64,000 nucleotides of DNA from Alloboseaceae bacterium BT-24-1 (GTDB lineage Bacteria; Pseudomonadota; Alphaproteobacteria; Rhizobiales; Beijerinckiaceae): positions 806,001-870,000 of the forward strand of contig JAOYTL010000001.1 of assembly GCA_025846845.1 (NCBI GenBank). Reading direction: 5' to 3'. A program made the position numbers and the translations under genes. Below, one piece after another: positions 42,425 to 51,565 of the stretch. A model generated the notes under the pieces. That model had not been told where the DNA came from. It saw only the letters and a list, made by a program, of their open reading frames with translations, and did no database searches. Position 1 is the stretch's first letter. The number at the start of each line of letters is the position of its first letter.

Positions 42425-43512
42425 GCGCCGTCATCGAGGTTTCCGTTTCGCATCGACTGGGCGCCTTCGCGCTCGATGCCGCCTTTACATCCGACGGGCG
42501 CCTGACTGCGCTGTTCGGCCGCTCGGGCTCGGGCAAGACCTCGCTGGTCAATGTCATCTCCGGTCTGATCCGGCCCGAGGATGGCCGCGTCGTCATCGAC
42601 GGGCGGGTGATCGTCGACAGAGCGGCTGGCATCTTCGTGCCCAAGCACCGGCGCCGCATCGGCTATGTCTTCCAGGAGGCGCGGCTCTTCCCGCATCTCT
42701 CGGTGCGGCAGAACCTGCTCTATGGCCGCTGGTTCGCGCCGAAGGCGGAGGATGGCGGCAGCAAGCTCGACGACGTGCTCGGTCTGCTCGGCATCGGCCA
42801 TCTGTTGCAGAGGCAACCCGGTGCGCTCTCCGGCGGCGAGAAGCAGCGCGTCGCGATTGGCCGCGCCCTGCTCGCCAAACCGCGACTCCTGCTGATGGAC
42901 GAGCCGCTCGCTTCGCTGGATGAGGAGCGCAAGGCCGAAATCCTGCCTTACATCGAGCGCCTGCGTGACGGCTTCGGCATTCCGATCGTCTATGTCTCGC
43001 ATTCGATCGCCGAGGTGGCGCGGCTGGCGACGCATCTCGTCATCCTCGACCAGGGCAAGGTCTCGATGAGCGGCCCGACCGCCGAATTGATGTCTCGGCC
43101 CGACGTGCCGATCCTTTCCGCCTCGGCGGAAGCTGGCGCGATCCTCGACGCTCGCGTGCTGCGGCATGAGCCCGAACACGGGCTGACGATCCTGGATACC
43201 CCGGCGGGGCCATTGCAGATCGCGCGGCGCAACATTCCGGAAGGGGCGGCGTTGCGGGTGCGCATTCTCGCCAGCGACGTGATGCTGAGCCTCAAGCCGC
43301 TCAACGGGATCAGCGCCCTCAACATCTTGCCGGGGCAAGTCTCGGCGATCGGCGCCCGGCATGGCGACGGCGGAGCACTGGAAGTGAGGCTCGACTGCAA
43401 CGGCGCCGGCCTGCTCGCCCGCCTCACCGTGAAATCGGCCGAGCAACTGCGCCTGGCTCCCGGCAGCGCGGTCTATGCGGTGATCAAGAGCGTCTCGATC
43501 GACACGCCGTGA
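42421..43512 (+). CDS. modC: molybdate ABC transporter ATP-binding protein
   Basis: A 363-residue ATPase. Walker A is GRSGSGKT (33-40), the signature LSGGEKQR lies near residue 136, Walker B is LLLMDEPLASLD, and the switch His is in VYVSHS. A C-terminal TOBE regulatory domain occupies about residues 290-355 (GISALNILPGQVSAIG). It ends four bases from the convergent modE-like gene. Confidence 0.95.
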   Translation: MSAVIEVSVSHRLGAFALDAAFTSDGRLTALFGRSGSGKTSLVNVISGLIRPEDGRVVIDGRVIVDRAAGIFVPKHRRRIGYVFQEARLFPHLSVRQNLLYGRWFAPKAEDGGSKLDDVLGLLGIGHLLQRQPGALSGGEKQRVAIGRALLAKPRLLLMDEPLASLDEERKAEILPYIERLRDGFGIPIVYVSHSIAEVARLATHLVILDQGKVSMSGPTAELMSRPDVPILSASAEAGAILDARVLRHEPEHGLTILDTPAGPLQIARRNIPEGAALRVRILASDVMLSLKPLNGISALNILPGQVSAIGARHGDGGALEVRLDCNGAGLLARLTVKSAEQLRLAPGSAVYAVIKSVSIDTP

Positions 43513-43516
43513 GCAC

Positions 43517-43915
43517 TCAGGCCTTCTCGCTCGGCTCGCGCACGGGGGCCGTAGGCGAGACCGCCGCGCGGAGTGCCGCAATCTCGGCTGCCCCCGCTTC
43601 AAGCGTCTTCGCCTCGATGGCGCGATAGTTCGCGACGATCTCGTGGCCGAGCGCCGTAAGATGGGCTCCGCCGCCCTTGGCGCCACCGGGCTGCGCTTCG
43701 ACCAATGGCGAGCGGAAGATGCGGTTGAGATCGTCGACCAGCAGCCAGGCGCGGCGATAGGACATCTTCATCGAGCGGCCGGCAGCAGAGATCGAGCCGG
43801 TCGCGCCGATCGCCTCCAGCAATTGCACTTTTCCGGGGCCGAGGCGTCCGCCAGGCGTGAAGTCGAGCCGGAAGCTGAAGCGCGCGGCAGGCAGGGACGA
43901 GTCATCCTTCGGCAA
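43517..43915 (-). CDS. ModE-like regulator lacking the TOBE domain
   Basis: A 132-residue winged helix protein matching the N-terminal DNA-binding half of ModE: GPGKVQLLEAIGATGSISAA followed by MKMSYRRAWLLVDDLN and the wing. The C-terminal molybdate-binding TOBE domains of full ModE are absent; a low-complexity tail follows. The TTG start at 43915 has GGAGGG six bases upstream. It likely represses modABC in response to molybdate, with the metal sensed elsewhere or by an unknown way. It lies 26 bases downstream of the PNPOx-like gene on the same strand. Confidence 0.8.
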   Translation of the reverse strand: MPKDDSSLPAARFSFRLDFTPGGRLGPGKVQLLEAIGATGSISAAGRSMKMSYRRAWLLVDDLNRIFRSPLVEAQPGGAKGGGAHLTALGHEIVANYRAIEAKTLEAGAAEIAALRAAVSPTAPVREPSEKA

Positions 43916-43941
43916 GATCAGCCCTCCGCCTCCGCGCGCGC

Positions 43942-44577
43942 TCAATAGAGCCGCGTGCGGTAGGCCTCTTCGAGATTGGCATCGGCTTCGGCGGCATCGA
44001 CCGCCTTGGTCTGCTCGGCGACGATGCGGCCAAGCGTCGGGAAGCTTGAGCGCTCGACCTGCGCCTCCTGAGCCCAGAGCTTCGAGCGGAGCAGCGCCTT
44101 GCCGCAATGAAAATAGGCCTCGTCGACCTCGACGATCAGGCCGAGCTTCGGCGCCTTCTCCTGCATGGCCATGGGTTCCAGCAGCGCGGCATCCGTGGTC
44201 ATCCGGGCCCGGCCATTGACGCGCAGGGTCTCGGTGATCCCCGGCACGAAGAAGACCAGGCCGACGCCCGGCGAACTCAGCACGTTGCGGAAGGAATCGA
44301 TCCGGTTATTGCCGCGCCGATCGGGAATCAGCAGCGTCCGCTCGCCAAGCACCTCGACAAAGCCCGGCCCGTCGCCGCGCGGGCTGGCATCCACCCCGCC
44401 CTCGCGGTCGGCAGTGGCCAGCACCAGGAAGGGCGAGAGCGCGATGAAGTCGCGGCAGAATCGGTCGAGCCGACCCAGCACCTTCTTCTGCACGACCAGA
44501 GACTCTTCACCGACGATCGCGCGCAGCTGGGCTGCATCATCGACCGTGGTGCCGGGCTTCTCGCTGATCGCGCTCAT
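43942..44577 (-). CDS. pyridoxamine-5'-phosphate-oxidase-like FMN protein
   Basis: A 211-residue split-barrel flavin-binding protein. The N-terminus reads FIALSPFLVLATADREGGVD followed by ASPRGDGPGFVEVLGERTL, and RGNNRIDSFRNVL marks the FMN phosphate site; it resembles the MSMEG_1061-type. GGAGACATGAA leads to the ATG at 44577. The substrate is unknown. It is upstream of the modE-like gene on the same strand. Confidence 0.85.
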   Translation of the reverse strand: MSAISEKPGTTVDDAAQLRAIVGEESLVVQKKVLGRLDRFCRDFIALSPFLVLATADREGGVDASPRGDGPGFVEVLGERTLLIPDRRGNNRIDSFRNVLSSPGVGLVFFVPGITETLRVNGRARMTTDAALLEPMAMQEKAPKLGLIVEVDEAYFHCGKALLRSKLWAQEAQVERSSFPTLGRIVAEQTKAVDAAEADANLEEAYRTRLY

Positions 44578-44662
44578 TTCATGTCTCCAAAGGCATACCG
44601 GCCCAGTCGGCGAAGCAGCCATAACATGGCTTCGAAATCGGTCGAAGCCTCACCGCACAACC

Positions 44663-45490
44663 TCAGGTAATGCGCCGGACGCTGTCGGCGATCTCATCAG
44701 GCTCGAACAGGCGCTTCCAGTCCGGCTTCAGGATCGTCTCCTTGCCGAAGACGATCGCCTTGTTGCAGGCGTCCGAGAACACGCCCTGGACCTCGCCGAA
44801 GGTCACCGCCGCCAGGATGTTCATGTGGCCGAGCAGGAAATCGCGCGCCGCCTCACGCGGCACGCCGCGGGCGATCGCCTCCTCCATCGCCTCGCGCATC
44901 GCGTCCAACAGCGTGGCGCAGACGGTTTCCGACAGACCGGGCTCAAGGATCGCCATCTGCTCGACGGTGACGCGATGCGAGCGCATCACCGGCGCCCAGA
45001 TCGCCCGCGCCACCTCCTCGCCGAGCGCGTAATGCGCCTCCGGCCCCTGCATCAACGCGTTGACGATGTGCTGCTTGGCGGCGATGCCGCCGAAATGGTC
45101 GGCTCGCGCTGCCTCTTCGGTCTCGTCGTTGAAGATTGGCGGGTGGCAAGGATGGGTGACAAAATAGCTGATGTCGGCTCGCACAGGCAGATGACCGGCA
45201 TGGGGGGCGGCCGCATCGAGGATGGCGACGATCGTCCCGGCCGCCAGTTTCGGCACGAGGCCGGCCGCAACCGCGCTGACGGCGGTATCCGGCACCGCTA
45301 GGATCACGACGTCCGCGCCCGCGATCGCGGCCTCCGGCTCGATGCAAGCGACGCCGAAGGCCTCGCGAATGCGATCCTGGCCAGCCGGACTGATCTCGAC
45401 ATGGCGTGTCTCGAAGCGCGAGCGGGCGAGATTGCGGCCGAGCCGCATGCCCATCTTGCCGCCGGCACCGAACAGTGCGACCACCGTCAT
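44663..45490 (-). CDS. 6-phosphogluconate-dehydrogenase-like oxidoreductase
   Basis: A 275-residue dehydrogenase with an NAD(P) Rossmann fold (ALFGAGGKMGMRLGRNLARS, loop 8-14) and the PF16896-type C-terminal helical domain. THPCHPPIFNDE is striking, with a short His cluster. GAGGAAGACG precedes the ATG. It is divergent from the CoA-transferase gene, with a GntR-type palindrome between, so it probably belongs to the same catabolic regulon. The substrate is unknown; a beta-hydroxy acid is likely. Confidence 0.82.
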   Translation of the reverse strand: MTVVALFGAGGKMGMRLGRNLARSRFETRHVEISPAGQDRIREAFGVACIEPEAAIAGADVVILAVPDTAVSAVAAGLVPKLAAGTIVAILDAAAPHAGHLPVRADISYFVTHPCHPPIFNDETEEAARADHFGGIAAKQHIVNALMQGPEAHYALGEEVARAIWAPVMRSHRVTVEQMAILEPGLSETVCATLLDAMREAMEEAIARGVPREAARDFLLGHMNILAAVTFGEVQGVFSDACNKAIVFGKETILKPDWKRLFEPDEIADSVRRIT

Positions 45491-45624
45491 CGTCTTCCTC
45501 CGAATGTGCGCGTCCGTTGCCGACGCTGCTGGACAAGCTCGCAGGGCTTTCCGCCGGACGTCAACGCCGCAGTCCCGCTGCCTGCGTGCTGCCGTTGTCC
45601 GGCTGACGCATAGGGCGCCCGCCA

Positions 45625-45640
45625 ATCTTGCATGCAAGAT
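45625..45640. promoter_or_regulatory. GntR-type operator (site 2)
   Basis: ATCTTGCATGCAAGAT is a perfect 16-base palindrome in the divergent region between the 6PGDH-like and CoA-transferase genes. Its core CTTGCATRCAAG is shared with the site at 49359 beside the gntR gene. Confidence 0.75.
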
Positions 45641-45709
45641 AGCTCCAAAGATTGACGCCTCGGGACGATGACGGGATAGTCGGCGCCCTTGTCACGCATC
45701 CGGATCATC

Positions 45710-46903
45710 ATGCCTCGCCCGACGCCGTCCACCGCCCTCGAACGCTTGCGCGTGCTCGACCTGACGCGCGTGCGCGCCGGGCCGACCTGCGCCCGCATCT
45801 TCGCTGATTTCGGCGCCGACGTGATCAAGATCGAAAGCCCGCCCGGCATCGATCCGAACGAGAACATGAGCGGGCCGCGGCATGGCTACGACATGCAGAA
45901 TCTGCACCGGAACAAGCGCTCGCTGACGCTCAACCTGAAGAAGGAGCCGGCCAAGGCGATCCTGCGCAAGCTGATTGCCGACGCCGACCTGCTGGTCGAG
46001 AATTTCCGGCCCAATGTGAAGGAGCGGCTCGGCCTCGATTTCGAGACGCTGCACGCGCTCAATCCGCGCCTGATCCTGGTCTCGATCTCGGGCTTCGGCC
46101 AGAGCGGGCCCTATCGCCTGCGCGCCGGCTTCGACCAGATTGCGCAAGGGATGGGTGGGATGATGTCGGTCACCGGCCTGCCCGGCCAAGGGCCGGTGCG
46201 CGCCGGCATCGCCGTCGCCGATTCCGCCGCCGGACTCTATGGCGCGATCGGCGCGCTGGTGGCGCTGCAGGAACGCGCCGTCTCGGGCAAGGGGCAATGG
46301 GTACAGACCTCGCTGCTCGAAGCCCAGATCGGCATGATGGACTTCCAGGTGGCGCGCTATCTGGTCGAGGGCAAGGTGCCGCCCCAGGCCGGCAACGACC
46401 ACCCCTATGCGACGCCGATGGGCGTCTATGCGACGCGCGATGGCCATATCAATCTCGGCGTCGGCGCCGAGGGGCATTGGCGCTCCTTCTGCGGCGTGCT
46501 CGGCCGGCCGGAGCTCGCGACCGATCCGCGCTATGACAACATGGAGAAGCGCTTCGCAGCGCGACCGGAGCTGCGCGTGCTGCTCGAGGAGATCATGACC
46601 AAGCAGGACAGCGCCTACTGGCTCGATGCCTGCGAGAAGGCCTCGGTGCCGGCCGGGCCGATCTATGCGGTCGACGCGGTCTTCGACGACCCGCAGGTCC
46701 AGCATCTCGGCATCGCGCAGCCGGTCCACCATCCCAAGCTCGGCGACATCCGCGTCGTCGGCGAGCCGGTCAGCCTGTCGCGCACGCCGGCCAGCATCGC
46801 GACGCCGACACCGGATGCCGGCGACCACAACCACGAAATCCTCGCCGAGCTCGGTTTCGATGAGGCGGCCATTGCCGGCCTCAAGGCCGAAGGCGCGATC
46901 TGA
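45710..46903 (+). CDS. family III CoA-transferase (CaiB/BaiF)
   Basis: Moves CoA between carboxylic acids. The 397-residue protein has the family opening LERLRVLDLTRVRAGPTCAR, LVENFRPNVKERLGLDFETL and the ISGFGQSGPYRLRAGFDQIA block, and the likely catalytic Asp in GIAVADSAAGLYGA. The ATG at 45710 is preferred over a TTG at 45689. It starts a three-gene operon with the crotonase and HIBADH-family genes, with a palindromic GntR site upstream. Confidence 0.92.
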   Translation: MPRPTPSTALERLRVLDLTRVRAGPTCARIFADFGADVIKIESPPGIDPNENMSGPRHGYDMQNLHRNKRSLTLNLKKEPAKAILRKLIADADLLVENFRPNVKERLGLDFETLHALNPRLILVSISGFGQSGPYRLRAGFDQIAQGMGGMMSVTGLPGQGPVRAGIAVADSAAGLYGAIGALVALQERAVSGKGQWVQTSLLEAQIGMMDFQVARYLVEGKVPPQAGNDHPYATPMGVYATRDGHINLGVGAEGHWRSFCGVLGRPELATDPRYDNMEKRFAARPELRVLLEEIMTKQDSAYWLDACEKASVPAGPIYAVDAVFDDPQVQHLGIAQPVHHPKLGDIRVVGEPVSLSRTPASIATPTPDAGDHNHEILAELGFDEAAIAGLKAEGAI

Positions 46904-46914
46904 AAGGTATCTGG

Positions 46915-47697
46915 ATGACTGACGAGATCCTCTACGACGTCGCCGACGGGGTCGGCACGGTCACGCTCAACCGGCCGCAGGCGCGCAACGCGCTGACCTT
47001 CGCCATGTATGAGGGACTGGCCGAGATCCTCGGCAATCCCGAGAAGCATGGCGCGCCGAAGGTGTTCGTTGTGACAGGCGCCGGCGAAAAAGCCTTCGCC
47101 GCCGGCACCGACATCTCCCAGTTCCGCGAGTTCAAGACGGCGGAGGACGCCCTCGCCTACGAGAACCGGATCGAGCGGGTGATCACCTCGATCGAAAGCT
47201 GCACGGTGCCGACCATTGCGGCGATCGCCGGCGCGGTCACCGGCGGCGGCGCGGCGATCGCCTGCGCCTGCGACCTCAGGATCGCGACGCAATCGGCCCG
47301 CTTCGGTTTCCCGGTCGCGCGCACGCTCGGCAACTGCCTGTCGATGGCCAATTATGCGCGGCTCGCCAGCCTGCTCGGCCCGGCCCGGGTCAAGGACATC
47401 ATCTTCACCGCGCGCCTGATCGAGGCCGAGGAAGGCCATCGCGTCGGCCTCTACAACGAGCTCGTCGCCGACCATGCCGCGCTGATGGCGCGGGTGAAGG
47501 AGCTGGCGGAGACGATCCGTGGCCATGCGCCGCTGACGATGCGCGCGACCAAGGAGGCGCTGCGCCGCCTGACCCAGGCGGCGAGCGCCGATGTCGACGG
47601 CGATGACCTCGTCACCCTCTGCTACACCAGCGCCGATTTCCGCGAGGGCATGGAAGCCTTCCTCGGCAAGCACACGCCGAACTGGCAGGGCAAATGA
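46915..47697 (+). CDS. crotonase-superfamily protein without catalytic glutamates
   Basis: A 260-residue member of the enoyl-CoA hydratase/isomerase fold. The oxyanion-hole pieces are present: KAFAAGTDISQF and GAVTGGGAAIACACDLRIA. However, the hydratase glutamate after GGG is replaced by Ala (GGGAAIA), and that of the FGxPE motif is Val (FGFPVARTLG), so ordinary hydration is unlikely. It may be an isomerase, lyase or C-C bond enzyme acting on the CoA ester made by its neighbour. AAGG precedes the ATG; its stop overlaps the next gene (ATGA). Confidence 0.88.
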   Translation: MTDEILYDVADGVGTVTLNRPQARNALTFAMYEGLAEILGNPEKHGAPKVFVVTGAGEKAFAAGTDISQFREFKTAEDALAYENRIERVITSIESCTVPTIAAIAGAVTGGGAAIACACDLRIATQSARFGFPVARTLGNCLSMANYARLASLLGPARVKDIIFTARLIEAEEGHRVGLYNELVADHAALMARVKELAETIRGHAPLTMRATKEALRRLTQAASADVDGDDLVTLCYTSADFREGMEAFLGKHTPNWQGK

Positions 47698-48578
47698 GCC
47701 AGACCATCGGCTTCATCGGCCTCGGACTGATGGGCGCGGGCTTCTGCAAGCGTCTGATCGCGACCGGCCACACCGTCGTCGGCTACGATCTCGACCCGGC
47801 CCGGCGGGCCGAAGCCGAAGCGCTCGGCGTCGCCCTCGCCGCCTCCCCTGCCGAGGTCGCCGAGCGTGCCAACCCCGTTTGCATCGCGGTGACCACCACC
47901 AAGGCGGTGCAGGCGGTGGTGAGCGGCGAAGGCGGCATCCTCTCTGCGAAGCCAAAGCCGGGCGCGATCGTCATCGATTTCTCGACGACCGAGATCGGCG
48001 TGACCAAGGCGCTAGCGGCGGCGCTGGCGGAGGCCGGTATCGGCTTCATCGACGCGCCCGTCTCGGGCGGCCCGCCGGCGGCGGAGGCGGGCAAGCTCGC
48101 AATCATGGCCGGCGGCACGCCGCAGGTGATCGCGGCAGTACGGCCGCTGGCCGAGAGCCTCGGCCTCTTCACCCATATGGGTGCAGTCGGCGCCGGCCAG
48201 GCGACCAAGCTGGTCAACCAGGCGCTGTGCCTGACCAACTATGTGGTGGTGGCGGAATCGCTGCGGCTGGCCGAGGCCTATGGCGTCGATGCCGACAAGA
48301 TCCCGGCGGCGCTGGCGCCGGGCCTCGGCAATTCGGCTGTGCTGCAGGCGATGATGCCGCGCATGGTCGCACGCGATTTCGCGCCGAAGGGCTATGCTAG
48401 GCAGGTGCTGAAGGACCTCGAAATGCTGATGGAGGCCGGGCGCGAGCAGCATTTGGCCATGCCGATGGTCGCTCAGGCGACGACACTTTATCGGATGCTG
48501 GTCGCGCAGGGCGATAGCGAACTCGACGCGATCGCGGTGCTGAAGATGCTGCCGGAGGTCGGGCAGCCCTCGCATTGA
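47694..48578 (+). CDS. 3-hydroxyisobutyrate-dehydrogenase-family oxidoreductase
   Basis: A 294-residue beta-hydroxyacid dehydrogenase. The cofactor loop is GFIGLGLMGAG (6-16), the substrate-binding block is DAPVSGGPPAAEAGKLAIMA, and the catalytic Lys172 sits in GAGQATKLVNQAL. It oxidises a beta-hydroxy acid or reduces a semialdehyde (tartronate semialdehyde reductase type). It overlaps the crotonase gene by four bases, ending the operon. It is convergent with gntR. Confidence 0.93.
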   Translation: MSQTIGFIGLGLMGAGFCKRLIATGHTVVGYDLDPARRAEAEALGVALAASPAEVAERANPVCIAVTTTKAVQAVVSGEGGILSAKPKPGAIVIDFSTTEIGVTKALAAALAEAGIGFIDAPVSGGPPAAEAGKLAIMAGGTPQVIAAVRPLAESLGLFTHMGAVGAGQATKLVNQALCLTNYVVVAESLRLAEAYGVDADKIPAALAPGLGNSAVLQAMMPRMVARDFAPKGYARQVLKDLEMLMEAGREQHLAMPMVAQATTLYRMLVAQGDSELDAIAVLKMLPEVGQPSH

Positions 48579-48585
48579 CCAGCGG

Positions 48586-49320
48586 TCAGGCGCCGTCCGG
48601 CTTCGCCGCCTTGTCCTTCAGCGCCGCGACCAGGCCGGAGAGACCATTGCGGACATGCTCGCTCAGGCGCTGGCTCGCGAGGGCAGCGTCGCCAGCGGTC
48701 AGCGCCGCCAGGATCTGCTCGTGCTCCTGGATCGCCATCTTCCAGCGCTTCGGCCACAGGTTCGAGGAGTAGCGGGCACGGTCGACCCTGAGCGCCAGCA
48801 ATTCCCAGACCCAGAGCAGGACCGGATTGCCGGCGAGCTCGACGATCCGGCGATGGAAGGCCTTGTTGGCCTCGAAATAGCCCGGCAGCTCGTCGCGGGT
48901 GTGATGCAGCAGCATCCGATAGTGCAGCATGCCGATCTCGGCGACAGCCTCGTCGCTGACGCGGGCCGCGGCGAGCTCGCCCGCCAAGCCCTCGATCGTC
49001 GAAACGACATCGATCAGCGCCTCGATCTCGCCGACATCGAGCTCGGCGACGATCGACGACTTGTTCGGCAGCGCGCGCAGCAGGCCATCCTGGGTCAGCG
49101 TCTTGATCGCCTCGCGGACCGGCGTGCGGGATACGCCGAGTTGCAAGCAGAGCTCGCGCTCGTTCAGCTTGGCGCCCGGCGCCAGTGCCCCAGTAACGAT
49201 CAGATTGCGTAGTTTTGCGACCGTGCTGCCGTGCAGAGCGCCCTTGCGCCGGCCCGGCTCGGGCTGCGGAACCTGAGCGAGAAACGCTGCGAGCGGGGTC
49301 GTGTCAGCCGGACTATCCAT
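48586..49320 (-). CDS. GntR-family regulator, FadR subfamily
   Basis: A 244-residue regulator. The N-terminal winged helix is at about residues 30-95 (APGAKLNERELCLQLGVSRT, then PVREAIKTLTQDGLL), and the FCD ligand domain fills the rest, with helical metal-binding histidines (MLHYRMLLHHTRDEL, FHRRIVELAGNP). It is divergent from the cyclase gene, with a 20-base palindrome 39 bases from its ATG, so it likely represses itself and the catabolic genes until an acid ligand binds. Confidence 0.92.
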   Translation of the reverse strand: MDSPADTTPLAAFLAQVPQPEPGRRKGALHGSTVAKLRNLIVTGALAPGAKLNERELCLQLGVSRTPVREAIKTLTQDGLLRALPNKSSIVAELDVGEIEALIDVVSTIEGLAGELAAARVSDEAVAEIGMLHYRMLLHHTRDELPGYFEANKAFHRRIVELAGNPVLLWVWELLALRVDRARYSSNLWPKRWKMAIQEHEQILAALTAGDAALASQRLSEHVRNGLSGLVAALKDKAAKPDGA

Positions 49321-49358
49321 GACGTCCTGTATATCGCGGGCCTCGCTCGCTGTCGAAA

Positions 49359-49378
49359 AATTCTTGCATACAAGAATT
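49359..49378. promoter_or_regulatory. GntR-type operator (site 1)
   Basis: AATTCTTGCATACAAGAATT is a perfect 8-4-8 inverted repeat between the divergent gntR and cyclase genes. Its core matches the palindrome at 45625. Confidence 0.8.
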
Positions 49379-49440
49379 CACGCACCTAGAACGGAGCTGC
49401 CGGGCAACCGGTCATCCCTCTCCGAATTCCGGACAGCGCC

Positions 49441-50112
49441 ATGAACATCGTCGACCTTTCCATGCCGATCGCGCCGCATTTCCGCTGGCCGGTGGAGCTT
49501 TCGATCAAGGGCGACATCGCGGCGGGCGACCAGTTCCGGGTCTCGAAGATCAACGGCCCCTGCCATGGCTTCTCGCATGTCGACGCTGCCGCGCATTTCG
49601 TCGCGGGCGCGCCGACGATCGAGGCGACGCCGCTTAGCCAAGTGGTCGGCCCCTGCCGCGTGCTCGATTTGAGCCAGCGTCCGGCCAATGAGCCGATCGG
49701 CCCCGAGCACCTTGCAGCTGCCGATGCGGGCGGCGCCGATAGCGAAATCCTGCTGCTCGCCACGCAATGGAACGACCGGCGCGATTACAACGACAAGAGC
49801 TTCTGGACTGAAGCGCCCTGGCTGAAGCTGGAAGCGGCGCAGTGGCTGGCCGAGCGCAAACCGAGCGCCGTCGCCTTCGACTTCCCGCAGGACTACCCGA
49901 TCCGCCTCTTGCTCGAAGGCAAGGAGGTGCCCAAGCCCGAGCATGTGACGCATCACGTCCTGCTCAGCCATGGCGTCACGCTGATCGAATATGTCGTCAA
50001 CACCAGCAAGCTGACAGCGCCGCGCAACCTGTTCTCGGCGGCGCCGCTGCTGATTCCCAACGCCGACGGCGCTCCCGCCCGCATCTACGCCATCGAGGGC
50101 CTGCCGGTCTGA
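49441..50112 (+). CDS. cyclase-family metal hydrolase (kynurenine-formamidase-like)
   Basis: A 223-residue protein of the cyclase/arylformamidase family. The metal motif is GPCHGFSHVDAAAHF (His-x-x-x-His-x-Asp), and the conserved Glu lies in HGVTLIEYVVN. Members hydrolyse amides or lactones, or act as isatin hydrolases. It is the first gene right of the gntR operator and is followed 39 bases later by the SAF oxidoreductase gene. The substrate is unknown. Confidence 0.88.
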   Translation: MNIVDLSMPIAPHFRWPVELSIKGDIAAGDQFRVSKINGPCHGFSHVDAAAHFVAGAPTIEATPLSQVVGPCRVLDLSQRPANEPIGPEHLAAADAGGADSEILLLATQWNDRRDYNDKSFWTEAPWLKLEAAQWLAERKPSAVAFDFPQDYPIRLLLEGKEVPKPEHVTHHVLLSHGVTLIEYVVNTSKLTAPRNLFSAAPLLIPNADGAPARIYAIEGLPV

Positions 50113-50151
50113 CGACCGCCGCCCTGCCCTGCCCGAACGAAAGCGACCCCA

Positions 50152-51549
50152 GTGAACATCGAGAACCTGTTCGCGCTGAAGCCCAGCGCCCCCGATCGCG
50201 TGATCTCCGCCGCTTTGGTCGGCGCCGGCGAGTTCGGCGCGAGCTTCATCGGCCAGGCCCGGCGCGCGCCGCATATCGAACCGCGCGTCGTCTGCGACCT
50301 CGACATCGGCCGCGCCCGCAAGGCGGCGCTCGCCGGCGGACTGACCGAGGGCGAGATCGTCGACTGCCATAGCGCCACGGAGGCCAAGGCGGCGCTCGAC
50401 CGCGGGCTGGTCGCGCTGATCGGCGATGCCGCTCATCTCGAAGGGCTCGCCGTCGATGTCGTCATCGAGGCGACCGGCGATCCGGAAGGCGCGGCCGTGA
50501 CGGCGCTCGCGGCGATCGAGGCCGGCCGTCATCTCGTCATGGTGACCAAGGAGGCCGAATGCATCATCGGCCCGATCCTGGCCCATCGCGCCAAGCAGAA
50601 CGGCGTCGTGCACACGCCGGTCGATGGCGATCAGCCGAGCCTGCTGATCGGGCTGATCGGCTGGGCCCGGGTGCTCGGCCTGCCGATCGTCGCCGCCGGC
50701 AAATCGAGTGAATCCGATTTCGTCTGGGATTCTGAGGCAGGCACGGTCACGGCCTGGGAGAAGGCGGTGCCCGCCGCCGACTTTACCGCGGCCTTCGGCA
50801 GGCTCGGCAGCGATCCGCTCAGCCTGCTCGACGCTCGCGCCAGGCTGCCCTTCCCGCGCGCCACCGTGCCCGATCTCTGCGAAATGGGCATCGTCGCCAA
50901 CCATACCGGGCTGATGCCGGACGTTGCGGCGATGCATGCACCGATCGCCCGCACCACCGAATTGCCGAGCCTGTTCCGGCCGGCGGCCGAGGGCGGCCTG
51001 CTCTCCGGCACCGGCCGTGTCGACATGTTCAACTGCCTGAGAAGGCCGGATGAGCTCTCCTTCGCCGGCGGCGTCTTCGTCATCGCCGAGACGCCGGACC
51101 TCGCCACAGGCAAGCTCTTTGCCGGCAAAGGCATCCCGTGCTCGCCGGATGGCCGCTATGTCCTGCTGCACAATCCCGTGCACCTGCTCGGGGCAGAGGC
51201 GCCGATGTCGGCGCTCTCGGCCGCGCTGCTTGGCCAATCGACCGGCGGCGCCGAGGTGCTGCCGCGCGTCGACCTGACGGCGCGGGCAAGCCGCGATCTC
51301 GAGCCGGGCGAGACCCTGACCATGGGCTATCGCCATGTGATCGAGGGGCTGGAGCCGCAATTGACCCCTGCCCGCCCGCTCGGCCCGAACGAGCCTGTTC
51401 CCTACTACCTCACCGCCGGCCGGCCGGTGGTACGCAAGGTGGCGCGCGGCGCCGTCGTCACCTGCGCGGACGTTGCGCTCGACGAGAGCACGACGCTGGT
51501 TCGCCTGCGCCGCGAGCAGGATGCGCTGTTCAACCCCGGCGCGCTTTGA
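50152..51549 (+). CDS. SAF-domain NAD(P)-binding oxidoreductase
   Basis: A 465-residue protein starting at GTG. The N-terminal Rossmann domain resembles homoserine dehydrogenase (ALVGAGEFGASFIGQARRAP, then VDVVIEATGDPEGAAVTALA). The C-terminal SAF-like domain (TAGRPVVRKVARGAVVTCAD, then VALDESTTLVRLRREQD) is what makes automatic annotation call such proteins FlgA-like. It probably oxidises or reduces a carbonyl or hydroxyl in the catabolic pathway. It lies in the operon starting at the cyclase gene. Confidence 0.85.
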   Translation: MNIENLFALKPSAPDRVISAALVGAGEFGASFIGQARRAPHIEPRVVCDLDIGRARKAALAGGLTEGEIVDCHSATEAKAALDRGLVALIGDAAHLEGLAVDVVIEATGDPEGAAVTALAAIEAGRHLVMVTKEAECIIGPILAHRAKQNGVVHTPVDGDQPSLLIGLIGWARVLGLPIVAAGKSSESDFVWDSEAGTVTAWEKAVPAADFTAAFGRLGSDPLSLLDARARLPFPRATVPDLCEMGIVANHTGLMPDVAAMHAPIARTTELPSLFRPAAEGGLLSGTGRVDMFNCLRRPDELSFAGGVFVIAETPDLATGKLFAGKGIPCSPDGRYVLLHNPVHLLGAEAPMSALSAALLGQSTGGAEVLPRVDLTARASRDLEPGETLTMGYRHVIEGLEPQLTPARPLGPNEPVPYYLTAGRPVVRKVARGAVVTCADVALDESTTLVRLRREQDALFNPGAL

Positions 51550-51565
51550 CTTTGCGGCAACATTC

